Shown: positions 10,811 through 22,179 of the stretch, piece after piece | Position numbering within the stretch: the first letter of the stretch is position 1 | How the letters are laid out: the number at the start of each line of letters is the position of its first letter | Origin: Xestospongia muta | Lineage: Eukaryota > Porifera > Demospongiae > Haplosclerida > Petrosiidae | Direction of reading: 5' to 3' | Assembly (NCBI GenBank): GCA_963693285.1 | Contig: OY848927.1 | Location: 5,012,643-5,076,642, forward strand | Length of the DNA stretch: 64,000 nt | Notes under the pieces: model-generated | Database searches by the model: none | What the model saw: the letters and a program-made list of their open reading frames with translations, nothing else | What the model was told of the DNA's origin: nothing | Program-made: the position numbers and the translations under genes

Positions 10811-11995
10811 TTATTTAATGTATATCTCATAGTAATTGACAGGGACATCCTCATTATCAGTTTCTTGATCTGCACATACTCTCATCTCAATATAGTCAAT
10901 AGTGGTAGAGTTAAGGACCTTGTGGAACCATGGGAGACCAGGAGCTTGACAACAAGTTTGTTCAAGAGAAGCACACCCTTTACCATCCCAGAGAGGATCA
11001 CCTGTGAGGAGTTGCCAGTTATGGTTAGAACCCCCAGATTCACAGAAGTAGTCACTACCAATAAAAGACTGGAAAGTTGGCATAGTACCATTATTACAGG
11101 GACAAGTACTTGAAGATTGAGAATTTTCAGAAACTCCAGCAATAAATGTCCAGATATGTTGACGAGGAGAACCATATGTGAGACTAATACCATCAACATA
11201 GTGACTGTTGATATCGTTATGTGATATAAGTCCTGTTCCATGAACTGTATCTACACCATCTGGTGAAGCATATTGATAACCCACTACCCTACCACACACT
11301 TGAGAGTAGTAACCATAAGAAGGGAACTTAACTGACTGACAACTAGCACTGTTTGAACTCTGTCTTCCACAAGCTCTAACACCTCCTGACTGGTATAGTC
11401 TAAACCCAGGAGGACACTTCTCAGTAGAGTCAGACATATCCAGATATGCTATTCTTGTCCATCCTCCTACAGAACTACACAACTCCTCCATATGACAATA
11501 GACATTTTGTGTCTCTCCATCAGATGTTACTATCAGGTACATACCAGAAGGAGTGTTTGGGTGTTTCTTCATGATATCTTGACATGATGTAGGAAGAGGA
11601 GAGAGAGAGGAGTCATTATGTAATACCAGGAGGTCTTCCACTAGTAGGAGGACATCATTGATAGCTCCAGCATTAGTTGTAGTGGTATTTTTGAGATAAG
11701 AGAGTGTAGTGACAATGTTGTCCAATTTTTGTATGAGATGTTGTATGAGTTGTGTGTTATTATTTGTAGTATTGATGAGTTTATTAAGTAGATGAGTAGT
11801 GTTATCTCCTGGAGTTGTTATTGGTTGTTGTGTATTAGTAATGTCCTTGTTAGTACATGTAGTACAGGCTGCAGTACAGGTGTTGTTGTTAGCATCAAAG
11901 GTAAGAGCTAAGTTAGTAGTGGAGACATGATGGAACAAGGTACTAGTAAGAAGGAGGAGAACAAGGAGGTAGTAGGTTGGTAATGATATCTTCAT
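10811..11995 (-). CDS. Secreted fibrinogen-like cysteine-rich protein, class A (394 aa)
   Basis: This is an intact single-exon ORF with signal peptide, glycosylated heptad-rich stalk, and the fibrinogen-like and C-terminal domains complete through YYEIYIK. The variable module after WTFIAG is the short VSENSQSSSTCPCNNGTMPT type, and the segment before GDPLWDGKGC is GGSNHNWQLLT. This pair is shared only with the gene at 23439 and the broken copy at 44592. Conserved cysteines, including the CC pair before QAPGLPWFHK, are present. Secreted, function unknown. The ATG lies in the conserved CTCATCATG context behind the class A promoter. AATAAA overlaps the stop. Confidence 0.85.
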   Translation of the reverse strand: MKISLPTYYLLVLLLLTSTLFHHVSTTNLALTFDANNNTCTAACTTCTNKDITNTQQPITTPGDNTTHLLNKLINTTNNNTQLIQHLIQKLDNIVTTLSYLKNTTTTNAGAINDVLLLVEDLLVLHNDSSLSPLPTSCQDIMKKHPNTPSGMYLIVTSDGETQNVYCHMEELCSSVGGWTRIAYLDMSDSTEKCPPGFRLYQSGGVRACGRQSSNSASCQSVKFPSYGYYSQVCGRVVGYQYASPDGVDTVHGTGLISHNDINSHYVDGISLTYGSPRQHIWTFIAGVSENSQSSSTCPCNNGTMPTFQSFIGSDYFCESGGSNHNWQLLTGDPLWDGKGCASLEQTCCQAPGLPWFHKVLNSTTIDYIEMRVCADQETDNEDVPVNYYEIYIK

Positions 11996-12047
11996 GATGA
12001 GTGATAGGAGAAGGTAGTAGTAATGTTGAGGTTATAGTGATGATGTT

Positions 12048-12085
12048 GTTTATATATTGTTGAGGGAACCTGACCACTGACGTCA
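12048..12085 (-). promoter_or_regulatory. Class A promoter: TATA plus intact CRE
   Basis: TATATAAAC at 12056-12048 (minus) and palindromic TGACGTCA at 12078-12085, with the standard 53-bp and 83-bp distances to the ATG at 11995. Confidence 0.7.
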
Positions 12086-12499
12086 GAACTAACTAGAGAA
12101 ACGTGACTAGTGACATGAGAATGATGTCCCACAGAATGAAAGGTATTTGTTACCTGGATGAGCTAGAATATAATTTCCATAAAGTAGTAATTTCATGGTC
12201 CATGTATTTTCATGTTTGCAATGCTATGGTCATTAAACATTTGTATTTTAGTGAGCTCATATGTACTATCAATGTATAGTGAACAACTCTAGACAACTAA
12301 ATTTTAGATGAACTGAACTTATTTTTAAATGACAGCATATATAATAAATTGTTGTAGATTTACTTAACAAACAGTTCTTTAACAAATTTATGAAGTATTA
12401 ACAAAATTAATAGTACATACATTATTATTTCTAATGATCTTCATATTTATACTACTTGTACACCTCTAATGTAAACTATATTTAAAACTAATATGTTGA
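12086..12499. other. Intergenic sequence, no gene seen
   Basis: The first 150 bp are a shortened class A 5' flank. 12240-12480 is AT-rich and less clearly repeated than its surroundings. I support no ORF, RNA gene or repeat there. Confidence 0.5.
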
Positions 12500-12828
12500 C
12501 ATTTAGAATTGTATTCAGCTGTGTAGAGGTAACCCCACTTGAATTGGCCATTATGATATTGATTGCAAGACTCACAAAATTAGTCGTTTTCAATAAAAGT
12601 CTGAATATCAAAATTATAATTACTACCTTTAGAACAGGGACAGTTGCCTTTACCACCATCAAGGTAAATGAAAAATGTCTTGTTAGTACAGGTAGTACAG
12701 GCTGCAGTACAGGTGTTGTTGTTAGCATCAAAGATAAGAGCTAGATTAGTAGTGGAGACATGATGGAACAAGGTACTAGTAAGAAGGAGGAGAACAAAGA
12801 GGTAGTAGGTTGGTAATGATATCTTCAT
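12500..12828 (-). pseudogene. Internally deleted class A copy (82-aa ORF 12580-12828)
   Basis: The class A signal peptide and first stalk residues (to CTAACTTCTNK) are joined directly to the middle module FFIYLDGGKGNCPCSKGSNY, skipping the rest of the stalk and the fibrinogen-like start. A TAA replaces the Tyr codon in the END.FCES motif at 12580; remnants of the C-terminal domain continue in frame to about 12500. Upstream is an intact class A promoter (TATA 12881-12889, TGACGTCA 12911-12918), so transcription is possible. A short secreted peptide is conceivable, but a deletion remnant is more likely. Confidence 0.7.
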
Positions 12829-14065
12829 GATGAGTGATAGTAGAAGGTACTAGTAATGTTGAGGTTATAGTGATGATGTTGTTTATATACTGTTGAGGGA
12901 ACATGACCACTGACGTCAGAACTAACTAGAGAGACATGACTAAAAGACAAGTCTCACAGAATGAATGGTATTTCTCTTATCTGTTAAAATAAATACTGTA
13001 TCTGGGAGAACATCCTTGGATTGATTATTTGTAGTTCTGTTATGTCTAGAACAAACTTTATTTTATTAAACACTTTGTATAACAAGAGGTCTTTAGATTG
13101 TTGTGGTTGTTGACAAGTAAAAAAAGAGTTAAAGTTAAATAGAAATTATTTTAAGGTCATTGTATCCAAAATGTTTAGTTATTATTATATGACTCAATTA
13201 TGACTTTCTAATATATACACATATACATGTACTATATTAGGTATCACAGTCAGTTTACATGTGATCAAATTAACAATTAGATATTTCTCAATAGGTATAA
13301 CTATAAACTCTGAGATGAAAACACAGTAACTCAATCAATCTATTTAGCTAAATATTTTAAAGGTCATTTAACATTCTCAATGGACAACTAACTATTAAGA
13401 AGGAGATACAGACATATTGTTTCATTTCATTGTGTTATTTTTAAACGTTTACTAAATGTAAAGTTAAAACTTCCAAACAAAACAGAAAAGCAAGATGGAA
13501 AAAGTCAAATGTGGTATGATATCATAGAGGTCTCTTAAAACCATTTTAATTAATTTAATTATGTTCACTATAGATAACATATGGTTTATACATTTTATAA
13601 GTAGAAAAGTTATGTAGATTTTGTGAATTGGTAGGCCATTTGCAGAATATAATATCAATTATTGTGAACATGGGTTCACAGCCCATAAATATTAACATAA
13701 TGAAGATTTTTATTAAGGCTGTAAGTGGTTAACTGTGAAAATTAAAACTCTTGAAATTTATAAACTATATGGGAAAGCGAATTTGCTGTTAAGTTAAAAC
13801 ATTTCTCAACAGGCACACACAGTAAACTAAAAAGGAACTGTAGATGATACTATAAGAGGGAAACTACTTTATTAGCTCAAATTACAGTTAACAAGATAGT
13901 GAAGTCATTGATGTGAGTTTAAAGGTTTATTTAATCAACAATCAACAACAAGTGATAAAAAGTAATCATTTCAAACTATAATATTGATAATATTGGGGGA
14001 ACAACTTATGATATAATGTTAATACACTCTTATAATGTGTACATAGTGTGTACTATAGTATTTAC
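12829..14065. repeat. Class A promoter plus long intergenic block
   Basis: 12881-12918 is a well-preserved class A promoter for the truncated copy at 12828. The rest (12919-14065) is the same intergenic block as 8400-9551 and 21060-22179, ending with the class B 3' flank. It includes a solo right arm of the inverted-repeat unit near 13096-13150. No gene is supported; the ORF at 13464-13658 resembles nothing known. Confidence 0.6.
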
Positions 14066-15100
14066 TCATTTAATATATATCTCATAGTAACTAACAGGAG
14101 TATCTTCTCCACCTTCATCTCCACACACCCTCATCTCAATGTAGTCAGCAGTTGTAGAGTTAAGGACCTTGTGGAACCATGGGAGACCAGGAGCTTGACA
14201 ACAAGTTTGTTCAAGAGAACCACACCCTTTACCATCCCAGAGAGGATTATTTGCATACAATTTTGCTAGAGCTATAGGATTGAAATTTGGATTTCCAGAT
14301 TCACAAAAATGGTCATTTCCTATAAAAAAAGGCACAGTAGAATTCTGAAGACTACCTTGAGAACAGGGACAATTGTAACAACCATCAAGATAAATGCTAG
14401 CCTCTAGAGGTCCAGCCATAAATGTCCAAATATGTTGATGAGGAGAACCATGTGTGAGACTGACACCTCAACATAGTAGGAGTTAACATTGTTATGATTA
14501 GAGTCAATTACACTGCCATAAGGTTCATTTTGATATCGACCAGGATATACTGCATCAGGTGATCCATACTGATACCCCACTACCCTACCACACACCTGAG
14601 AGTAATTGATACCATTAGAAGGGAACTTAACTGACTGACAGCTAGCACTTAAACTTTGTTTTTCACAAGCTCTAACATCTCCTGACTGGTACAGTTTAAA
14701 CCCAGGAGGACACTTCTCTGTAGAGTCAGACATATCCACATATGCTATTCTTGTCCATCCTCCTCCAGAACTACACAAATCCTCCATATGACAATAGACA
14801 TACATTGGTCCTTTCTTACAACCAATGAGATAATATCCAGATATACTATGAGGCCACTTGGTCTTAATTTCTTTACATGAAGTAGGAAGAGTAGAAGGCT
14901 CAATGGGACAACAAGTAGTTGAAGCACTACCATAACAACTGGTTTGACTATTTACTAGAAGAGCATTAGCAATTCCTTGAAGAGATTGAGCTAAAGACAA
15001 AGCTATAGAATCAGTTGTACCATTACAACCAATGGGGATAGAGTGACAGGTAGTCTCAACATAGAGACAGGAAAAACACCAATATTCCTTTAGCCAACAT
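14066..15100 (-). pseudogene. Class B family gene with two frameshifts
   Basis: Nearly full length, from the class B ATG at 15100 to YYEIYIK at 14066. A 2-bp loss near 15070 disrupts the signal peptide (the GACAGAGGAAAA run of other copies reads GACAGGAAAA). A 1-bp loss near 14468 breaks the YVDGVSL motif. Between these the ORF 14404-15000 carries stalk and fibrinogen-like start with GGGWTRIAYVDMSDS; 14066-14419 carries the C-terminal half. Only two small indels separate it from a working gene, so it is a recent pseudogene or contains sequencing errors. Confidence 0.8.
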
Positions 15101-15634
15101 ATTTTGTTAAGATAACAGTATGATAGAGATGATTGACAGCGGGTTTCTTTTCATAGAGGTTTATCAAAACCAGTTTGACTAGTTTAACAAATTTGTCTAA
15201 TCAAAGATTATACTAATGTTATACACATATCTCAACAGATATACAAAGTATTTTTATAAAATTAAAACTCCAACAATACAATAACCCTAGATAATTGTTA
15301 GTGGAGGAGATAATAGATATGAGTTGAGAGGTTGTGTAAATTACTCACTGATAATAACTACAAAGCTAGACCCAACTAGTCAGAAATTGTAAACCATAGA
15401 TATTATATGATATATTCTAATAAACATAATTATAGCTAATATTTTATTTTACATTAGATTATAAATTTTGTCAATTTGCTAAGGTTTTAAAAAAAAATAT
15501 TATTCACCCAACAACAAAGGACAAATTAGTAATCATTTCACATTATTATTATCATATCATTAATACAGTGGGAACAACATATAAAGAAATACTATGTAAT
15601 ACTAAGATACTCTTATACACACAATCTTATGGTC
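15101..15634. other. Class B upstream region and intergenic DNA
   Basis: Closely matches 56027-56556 in the TRRAP intron. The TATA-like element is reduced (TCTATGAAAAG on the minus strand near 15155). No gene or RNA is supported. Confidence 0.55.
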
Positions 15635-16262
15635 TCATTTAAGATATATCTCATAGAAACTAACAGGAGTATCTTCACCACCTTCATCTCCACACACCCT
15701 CATCTCAATGTAGTCAGTAGTGGTAGAGTTAAGGACCTTGTTGAACCATGGAAGACCAGGAGCTTGACAACAAGTTTGTTCAAGAGAACCAAACCCTTTA
15801 TCATCACAGAGAGGATCAGCTGTATAGAATCTAGAACCATAAATCTTATGGTTAGTGTTTGGGTTTCCAGACTTGCAAAAATAGTCATCTCCAAGGCATA
15901 GTAGAATTTTGAAGACTACCTTAAGAACAGGGACAATTGTAACAATCATCACTATAAAAGCTAGCCTTTATAAGTCATGCCATAAATGTCCAGATATATT
16001 GATGAGGAGAGCCACGTGTGAAACTAATACCATCAATGTTCTTTATATGAATGAAGTAGGAAGAGAAGGCTCAATGGGACAACAAGGAGTTGAAGCACTA
16101 CCAGAACAACTGGTTTGACTATTTACTAGAAGAACATTAGCAATTCCTTGAAGAGATTGAGCAAAAGACAAAGCTATAGAATCAGTTGTACCACTACAAC
16201 CAATGGGGATAGAGTGACAGGTAGTCTCAACATAGAGACAGAGGAAAAATACCAATAATCCT
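15635..16262 (-). pseudogene. Class B family gene with large internal deletion
   Basis: The N-terminus VFFLCLYVETTCHSIPIGC and short stalk are at 16262-16050; the normal ATG is lost. The reading then jumps to the SLQ..S / GDDYFCKSGNPNTN part and ends YYEIYLK-like at 15635. The fibrinogen-like start and the VVGYQY-to-YVDG segment are absent. The FIGN motif is broken by a deletion near 15895. Clearly non-functional. Confidence 0.85.
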
Positions 16263-16549
16263 TTTTAATTAGTCACCATATTTTGTGACTATAGTGGTAG
16301 TATTATAGTGATTATATAGAGTGTCTCCACTTTATAGAGATCTCTTAAAAGTTAAACTAGTTTACAGGTTTAAGGAAGAACAATAATCTAGGACTACTGT
16401 ACATATACAACAAGTGTGAGTTACTCTAAACCAATAAAAATATTGACAAATTTTCAATTGTTAATTGAATTAGTAACAATTGTGAATTGAGAGGTTATGG
16501 ACATTTCTCAGAGATAACAATTACTTTGAAAAAACTTAGTGGGCTATCT
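16263..16549. repeat. Class B upstream repeat with one minisatellite unit
   Basis: A TATAAAG-like motif near 16332-16340 (minus) is a relic of the class B promoter. It is followed by a single 118-bp minisatellite-type unit containing AGTAACAATTGTGAATTGAG. No gene. Confidence 0.55.
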
Positions 16550-16922
16550 ATGGAATGCTCTAGAGGACAAAAATTAGGTATTCATACTTGATTATTAAAC
16601 TGATTCTCAATTGATTCTGTAATTGATTTCATTATTGATTTGACCATTGATTTGGCAATTGATTATTTGGAGAGGGTATGGCCACCTACATGATATCTCG
16701 ATGATATTAGACATACGTACAGAGTTTAGAGTTCAGGAACAGTTTCTGTTATTATCCTAAACCCTAAATCCTAAACCCTAGACCCTAAGTTTATATGCCT
16801 AACATTTGTTGGGATGATGTAGATGACCACACTTATTCCAAACAATAGATTAAAGAATTGATTGAGGCTCAGTTTAAGAATCCGATATGAATTCTTTATT
16901 TTTGTCCTCGAGAGCACTCCAT
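16550..16922. mobile_element. MITE-like element with about 65-bp terminal inverted repeats
   Basis: The left end starts ATGGAATGCTCTAGAGGACA. The right end is its imperfect inverted complement (ATGGAGTGCTCTCGAGGACA on the minus strand), and similarity runs about 65-70 bp inward through the TTAAACTGA..CTCAAT motif. The interior has an imperfect hairpin with telomere-like CCCTAAACCCTA runs near 16768-16790. No ORF. Related copies are at 34248-34525 and 59568-59855, with truncated ones at 32892-33189 and 58221-58519. The superfamily is undetermined because no clear target duplication is visible. Confidence 0.75.
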
Positions 16923-17787
16923 ATTATCTAATGAGGATTATGATAACTACGATATAATAACATTATATCAACAGTACTTACATAAATCAGAAGTCATCAG
17001 AGACTGAGATGTTTGATAAATTAAAATTTTGTAATCCTGTACTCCCATTGTTAACAAGCATGACAAGGAATGGCGCAAAAAACATTACATTTATTAAGTT
17101 ATAGTGATCATGATGTTTATATACTTTGGAGGAAACATGACCACTGACGTCAGAACTAACTAAAGAGATGTGAATAGTGACACGAGAATTATTCTTGACA
17201 ATATGAGAGGTATATAATAGTTGTTTAAGTGTTACTATGGTTACATTTTGTGGTAAAACATCCTACGTTTCTAGTACTATGTTATTTTAGAATTAACATT
17301 TTTATAAGTCAACAAACTTACTATTGTTGAGCTGATAATTAGTACATACAGCTGGTATTCACAAATCAACATTATTACTATTTGATAAAATGTACTTTAA
17401 TGCTATGTTTGTTAAAGTCTCATATTGTCTGAAACAATGTGGTCAATTGATCCTGTTAATACTATTAGCTAGTACTAAATTTATACTTTTGTTCTCAAAT
17501 TTAAGAAATAATTTTTCTTTACCAAATCAACTTACTAATGACTGATACACATTACTTTTAATATTATCCACTCAGTGAAGGAGACTAGATTAACAAAATA
17601 TCTGACTTTATAAAAAAGACCATTCTAAAACATTATAAGAAAAATCTACCAAATATAATGAAATTGTATTAGTATAACAGCAGCATATGTTAATCACTAT
17701 CAAACTAAATCAAAATACCTACAACAACAACATTATAATTATTATGATAGTGTTTGCATGTAGTCTAGTAATGTATTCAAGAAATGT
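16923..17787. repeat. MITE right flank, orphan class A promoter and class A 3' flank
   Basis: 16923-17090 matches the sequence next to the MITE at 34526-34700 and 59856-60030, which there leads into TRRAP exons; here it stops short of any exon. 17115-17152 is an orphan class A promoter (TATA 17115-17123, TGACGTCA 17145-17152). 17330-17787 is the class A 3' flank. No gene. Confidence 0.6.
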
Positions 17788-19017
17788 TTATTTAATGTAT
17801 ATCTCATAGTAATTAACAGGGACATCCTCATCATTGGTTTCTTGATCTGCACATACTCTCATCTCAAGGTAGTCAGTAGTGGTAGAATTAAGGATCTTGT
17901 GGAACCATGGGAGACCAGGAGCTTGACAACAAGTTTGTTCAATAGAATCACAGCCTTTACCATCCCAGAGAGGATCAGCTGTGTAAAGCTGACGCTGCCA
18001 GCTATTATGGGCTCCAGATTCACAAAAATAGTCATCACCAATGAAAGGCTGGATATGAGAGGATTGAGGACTACCAGGAGAACAGGGACAGTTATAACGA
18101 CCATCCATGATAATTTCATTCCCAGTGAGTCCACCCATAAATGTCCAGATATGTTGACGAGGAGAACCATGTGTTAGACTGACACCATCAACATATGCAC
18201 TGTTGATATTGTTATGCTTTGGATCAGTACCACCAAGATATTGTTGAGGGTTTTTCCATTCTCCATGTTGTATAGCATCTGGTGAAGCATACTGATAACC
18301 CACTACCCTACCACATACCTGAGTATAGCTAATTCCATAAGAAGGAAATTTAACTGACTGACAACTGAAATCTTCAAAACTCTGTCTCCCACAAGCTCTA
18401 ACACCTCCTGACTGGTACAGTTTAAAGCCAGCAGGGCACTCTTCTGTAGAGTCAGACATATCCAGATATGCTATTCTTGTCCATCCTCCTACAGAGCTAC
18501 ACAACTCCTCCATATGACAATAGACATATTGTGTCTCTCCATCAGTTGTTACTATCAGATACATACCAGAAGGAGCGTTTGGGTATTTTTTCTTAATATC
18601 TTGACATGATGTATGAAGAAGAGAGAGAGAGGAGTCATTATGTAATACTAGGAGGTCTTCCACTAGTAGGAGGACATCATTGATAGCTCCAGCATTAGTT
18701 GTAGTGGTATTTTTGAGATGAGAGAGTGTAGTGACAATGTTGTCCAATTTTTGTATAACATGTTGTATGAGTTGTGTGTTATTATTTGTAGTATTGATGA
18801 GTTTATTAAGTAGATGAGTAGTGTTATCTCCTGGAGTTGTTATTGGTTGTTGTGTATTAGTAATGTCCTTGTTAGTACATGTAGTACAGGCTGCAGTACA
18901 GGTGTTGTTGTTAGCATCAAAGGTAAGAGCTAAGTTAGTAGTGGAGACATGATGGAACAAGGTACTAGTAAGAAGGAGGAAAACAAGGAGGTAGTAGGTT
19001 GGTAACGATATCTTCAT
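17788..19017 (-). CDS. Secreted fibrinogen-like cysteine-rich protein, class A (409 aa)
   Basis: This is an intact single-exon ORF with the full class A layout and the longest member here. The extra length is in the variable loop after YQYASPDAI, which reads QHGEWKNPQQYLGGTD before HNNINSAYVDG. This loop is otherwise found only in the broken copy at 27324. The CPC module is LTGNEIIMDGRYNCPC with SPGSPQSSH, as in the gene at 830. Signal peptide, stalk sequons, GGWTRIAYLDMS, the CC pair and the YYEIYIK end are all present. Secreted, function unknown. Confidence 0.85.
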   Translation of the reverse strand: MKISLPTYYLLVFLLLTSTLFHHVSTTNLALTFDANNNTCTAACTTCTNKDITNTQQPITTPGDNTTHLLNKLINTTNNNTQLIQHVIQKLDNIVTTLSHLKNTTTTNAGAINDVLLLVEDLLVLHNDSSLSLLHTSCQDIKKKYPNAPSGMYLIVTTDGETQYVYCHMEELCSSVGGWTRIAYLDMSDSTEECPAGFKLYQSGGVRACGRQSFEDFSCQSVKFPSYGISYTQVCGRVVGYQYASPDAIQHGEWKNPQQYLGGTDPKHNNINSAYVDGVSLTHGSPRQHIWTFMGGLTGNEIIMDGRYNCPCSPGSPQSSHIQPFIGDDYFCESGAHNSWQRQLYTADPLWDGKGCDSIEQTCCQAPGLPWFHKILNSTTTDYLEMRVCADQETNDEDVPVNYYEIYIK

Positions 19018-19069
19018 GATGAGTGATAGTAGAAGGTAGTAGTAATGTTGAGGTTATAGTGATGATGTT

Positions 19070-19107
19070 GTTTATATACTGTTGAGGGAACATGACCACT
19101 GACGTCA
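19070..19107 (-). promoter_or_regulatory. Class A promoter: TATA plus intact CRE
   Basis: TATATAAAC at 19078-19070 (minus) and TGACGTCA at 19100-19107, at standard spacing to the ATG at 19017. Confidence 0.7.
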
Positions 19108-19588
19108 GAACTAACTAGAGAGACGTGACTAGTGACATGAGAATTATTCTTGATAAAATGAGAGGTATTTAATAGTTGTTTGATTGTTACTATGGTTATA
19201 TTTTGTGGTAAAACATTTTACATTTGTAGTACTATGTTATTTTAGAAATGATCTTTTCTTTTAAGTAAACAAATGATTACAATTGTTGAGCTGATATTTA
19301 GTACATACAGTTACTTAAGAGTGTGACTAGTGATGTGAGAATTGATATTTCATGGAATAAAACTATTTGTTACCTGGATGAGCTAGAACAGAATCTCCAT
19401 AAAGCAGTAATTTCGTTTATGGTTTATGTATTTTCATGTTTGCAATGCTATGGTAATTTAAAATTTCTATTTTAAACAATGTTTCTAATTATGTGTTGAA
19501 TAAATAGTAATATTTAAATATTGTAATACAATAACAGTATTAATCACGTTTATCTATCAATATTCCTAATAATTCTGCTACTTTGTAT
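19108..19588. repeat. Class A 5'-flank repeat, no gene
   Basis: Same block as 7073-7548 and 28643-29112, with high identity by eye. It contains no ORF. Confidence 0.65.
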
Positions 19589-19849
19589 TCATACCATGAT
19601 GGCATCAACATAGTGACTGTTGATATCATCATGTCCTGTTACAATGTCATGATCTATAGCATCAGGTGATATATACTGATAACCCACTACCCAACCACAC
19701 AACTGAGAGTAGTTATTATAACAAGGAAACTTAACTGACTGACAACTACCACTTTGACTCCCACAAGTTCTAATTAACACCTCCCAACAAGCTTGAACAC
19801 CTTCTGGCTGGTACAGTCTAAATCCAGGAGGACAGTTTCTTGACATCAT
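19589..19849 (-). pseudogene. Internal family fragment (86-aa ORF)
   Basis: The ORF begins MMSRNCPPGFRLYQPEGVQA and passes through the CGSQSGSCQSVKF and VVGYQYISPDAIDHDIV motifs to NSHYVDA. It is open but lacks a signal peptide, fibrinogen-like start and C-terminal half. The Cys-rich insert between GVQAC and CGSQ is not found in the full-length genes here, so its parent is another, unseen member. Same unit as 7549 and 29113. Confidence 0.7.
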
Positions 19850-20000
19850 ATGTCATAACTAATTAGAAAGACATGACTAGTGACATGAGAATTACCCTTG
19901 ACAAAATGAGAGGTATTTTATAGTAGTTTGATTGTTATTATGGTTACATTTTGTGGTAAAACATCCTACATTTGTAGTACTATGTTATTTTAGAATGAAC

Positions 20001-20673
20001 ATTTCTATTTAACTTTAACTCTTTTTACTTGTCAACAACCACAACAATCTAAACAACAACAACGTAGTACATTGGTAATGATATCTTCATGATGAGTGAT
20101 AGGAGAAGGTAGCACTAATGTTGAGGTTATAGTGATGATGTTGTTTGTATACTGTTGAGGGAACATGACCACTGACGTCAGAACTAACTAGAGAGACGTG
20201 ACTAGTGACATGAGAATTATTCTTGACAAAATGAGAGGTATTTATTAGTTGTTTGATTGTTACTATGGTTGTATTTTGTGATAAAACATTCTACATTTGT
20301 AGTACTATGTTATTTTAGAAATGATCATTTATTTTAAGTAAACAAATGATTACAATTGTTGAGCTGATATTTAGTACACACAGTTACTTAAGAGGTTATA
20401 GTGATGATGTTGTTTATATATTGTTGAGGGAACATGACCACTGACATCAGAACTAACTAGAGTTGTGACTAATGATAAGTCTCACAGAAGGAATAGTATT
20501 CCTCTTATCTGTTAAAATCAATACTGTATCTGGGAGAACATCCTTGGATTGATTATTTGTAGTTCTGTTATTTCAAGAACAAACTTTATTTTATTACATA
20601 CTTTGTATAACAAGAGGTCTTTAGATTGTTGTGGTTGTTGACAAGTAAAAACTGTTAAAGTTAAGTAGAAATT
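20001..20673. repeat. Inverted-repeat unit carrying two orphan class A promoters
   Basis: Arms at about 20001-20053 and 20620-20673 are inverted copies (core GATTGTTGTGGTTGTTGACA, followed by AGTAAAAA.TGTTAAAGTTAA). Inside are promoter copies with TGACGTCA at 20173-20180 (TATA altered to GTTTGTATA on the plus strand) and with TATA 20412-20420 and TGACATCA 20442-20449. No gene follows. Confidence 0.65.
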
Positions 20674-22179
20674 CTTTTAAGGTCATTATATACAAAACAT
20701 TTTTTTGTTATATAACTCAATTATGACCTTCTAACATATACACGTATACATGTACTATATTAGGTATCACAGTTAGTATAATCAGTTTACACGTGAACAA
20801 ATTGACAATATACATTAGTACAACTATTGCTATCTTAAACTCTGAGATGAAAACATAGTAACTCAATCAATCTATTTAGTTAAATACTTTAAAGGTCATT
20901 CAACATTCTCAATGGACAGCTATTAAAAAGAAACAGACATATCGTTTCATTAGTGTGTTATTTTTAAAGGTTTACTAAAATAAACTTAAACTTCCAAACA
21001 CTTCATTTATATACTGTTGAGGGAACATGACCACTGACATCATAACTAACTAGAGAGTTATGGCAAGCCTCACAGAAGGAATAGTATTCCTCTTAGATGT
21101 TAAAATAAATACTGTATCTGGGAGAACATCCTTGGATTGATTATTTGTAGTTCTGTTATGTCTAGAACAAACTTTATTTTATTAAACACTTTGTATAACA
21201 AGAGGTCTTTAGATTGTTGTGGTTGTTGACAAGTAAAAACAGTTAAAGTTAAATAGAAATTCTTTTAAGGTCATTATATACAAAATATTTATTTGTTATA
21301 TAACTCAATTATGACATTCTAATATATACACATATACATGTACTATATATTAGGTATCACAGTTAGTATAATCAGTTTACATGTTAACAAATTGACAATA
21401 AACGTTAGTACAACTATTGCTATCTTAAACTCTGAGATGAAAACATAGTAATCAATCTATTTAGTTAAATACTTTAAAGGTCATTCAACATTCTCAATGG
21501 ACAACTATTAAGAAGAGACAAACATATCGTTTCATTAGTGTCTTATTTTTAAAGGTTTACTAAAATAAACTTAAACTTCCAAACACTTCATTCCAACAAA
21601 ACAGAAATAGAAAAATAGGAAAATATAAATATGGTATGATATCATAGAGGTCTTTAAAAACATTCATTTAATGATTGTTACTATAGATACCACATGATTG
21701 GTAATTTTTGTGGGTAGATAATTATGTACTTTTTGTGAATGGGTAGGCCAATAGCAGAATATAATACCAATTATTGTTAACATGGGTTCACACCTTCATG
21801 AATATTAACACCATGAATATTTTATTAAGGCTGTAAGTGGTTATCTGTGAAAATTAGAACTCTTGAAATTTATAAACCATATGGAAAGTGAATTTACTGT
21901 TATGTTAAAGCATTTCTAAACAAACACACAGTAAACTAAAAATGAACTGTATCAGATAATGTAAGAGGGAAACTACTTTATTGAACTCAAATTATAGTTA
22001 ACAAGATAGATAAGTCATTGAAGTGAGTTTAGAGGTTTATTTAATCAATAATCAACAACAAATGATAAAAGAGTAATCATTTCAAACTATAATAATGAAA
22101 ATATTGGGGAACAACTTATGATATAATATTAATACACTCTTCTAATGAGTACATACTGTGTACTATAGTTTGTACTCAT
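20674..22179. repeat. Duplicated intergenic block with a further orphan promoter
   Basis: 20674-21003 and 21280-21600 are two tandem copies of the same intergenic segment. Between them (about 21006-21060) is another truncated class A promoter with TGACATCA at 21035-21042. 21600-22179 matches 8930-9551. No ORF or RNA gene is supported. Confidence 0.6.

Noticed and set aside
16768..16800. Interstitial telomere repeat
   Set aside because: The CCCTAAA-like runs are short, degenerate and part of the MITE hairpin core, repeated in other MITE copies, so no telomere origin is needed.
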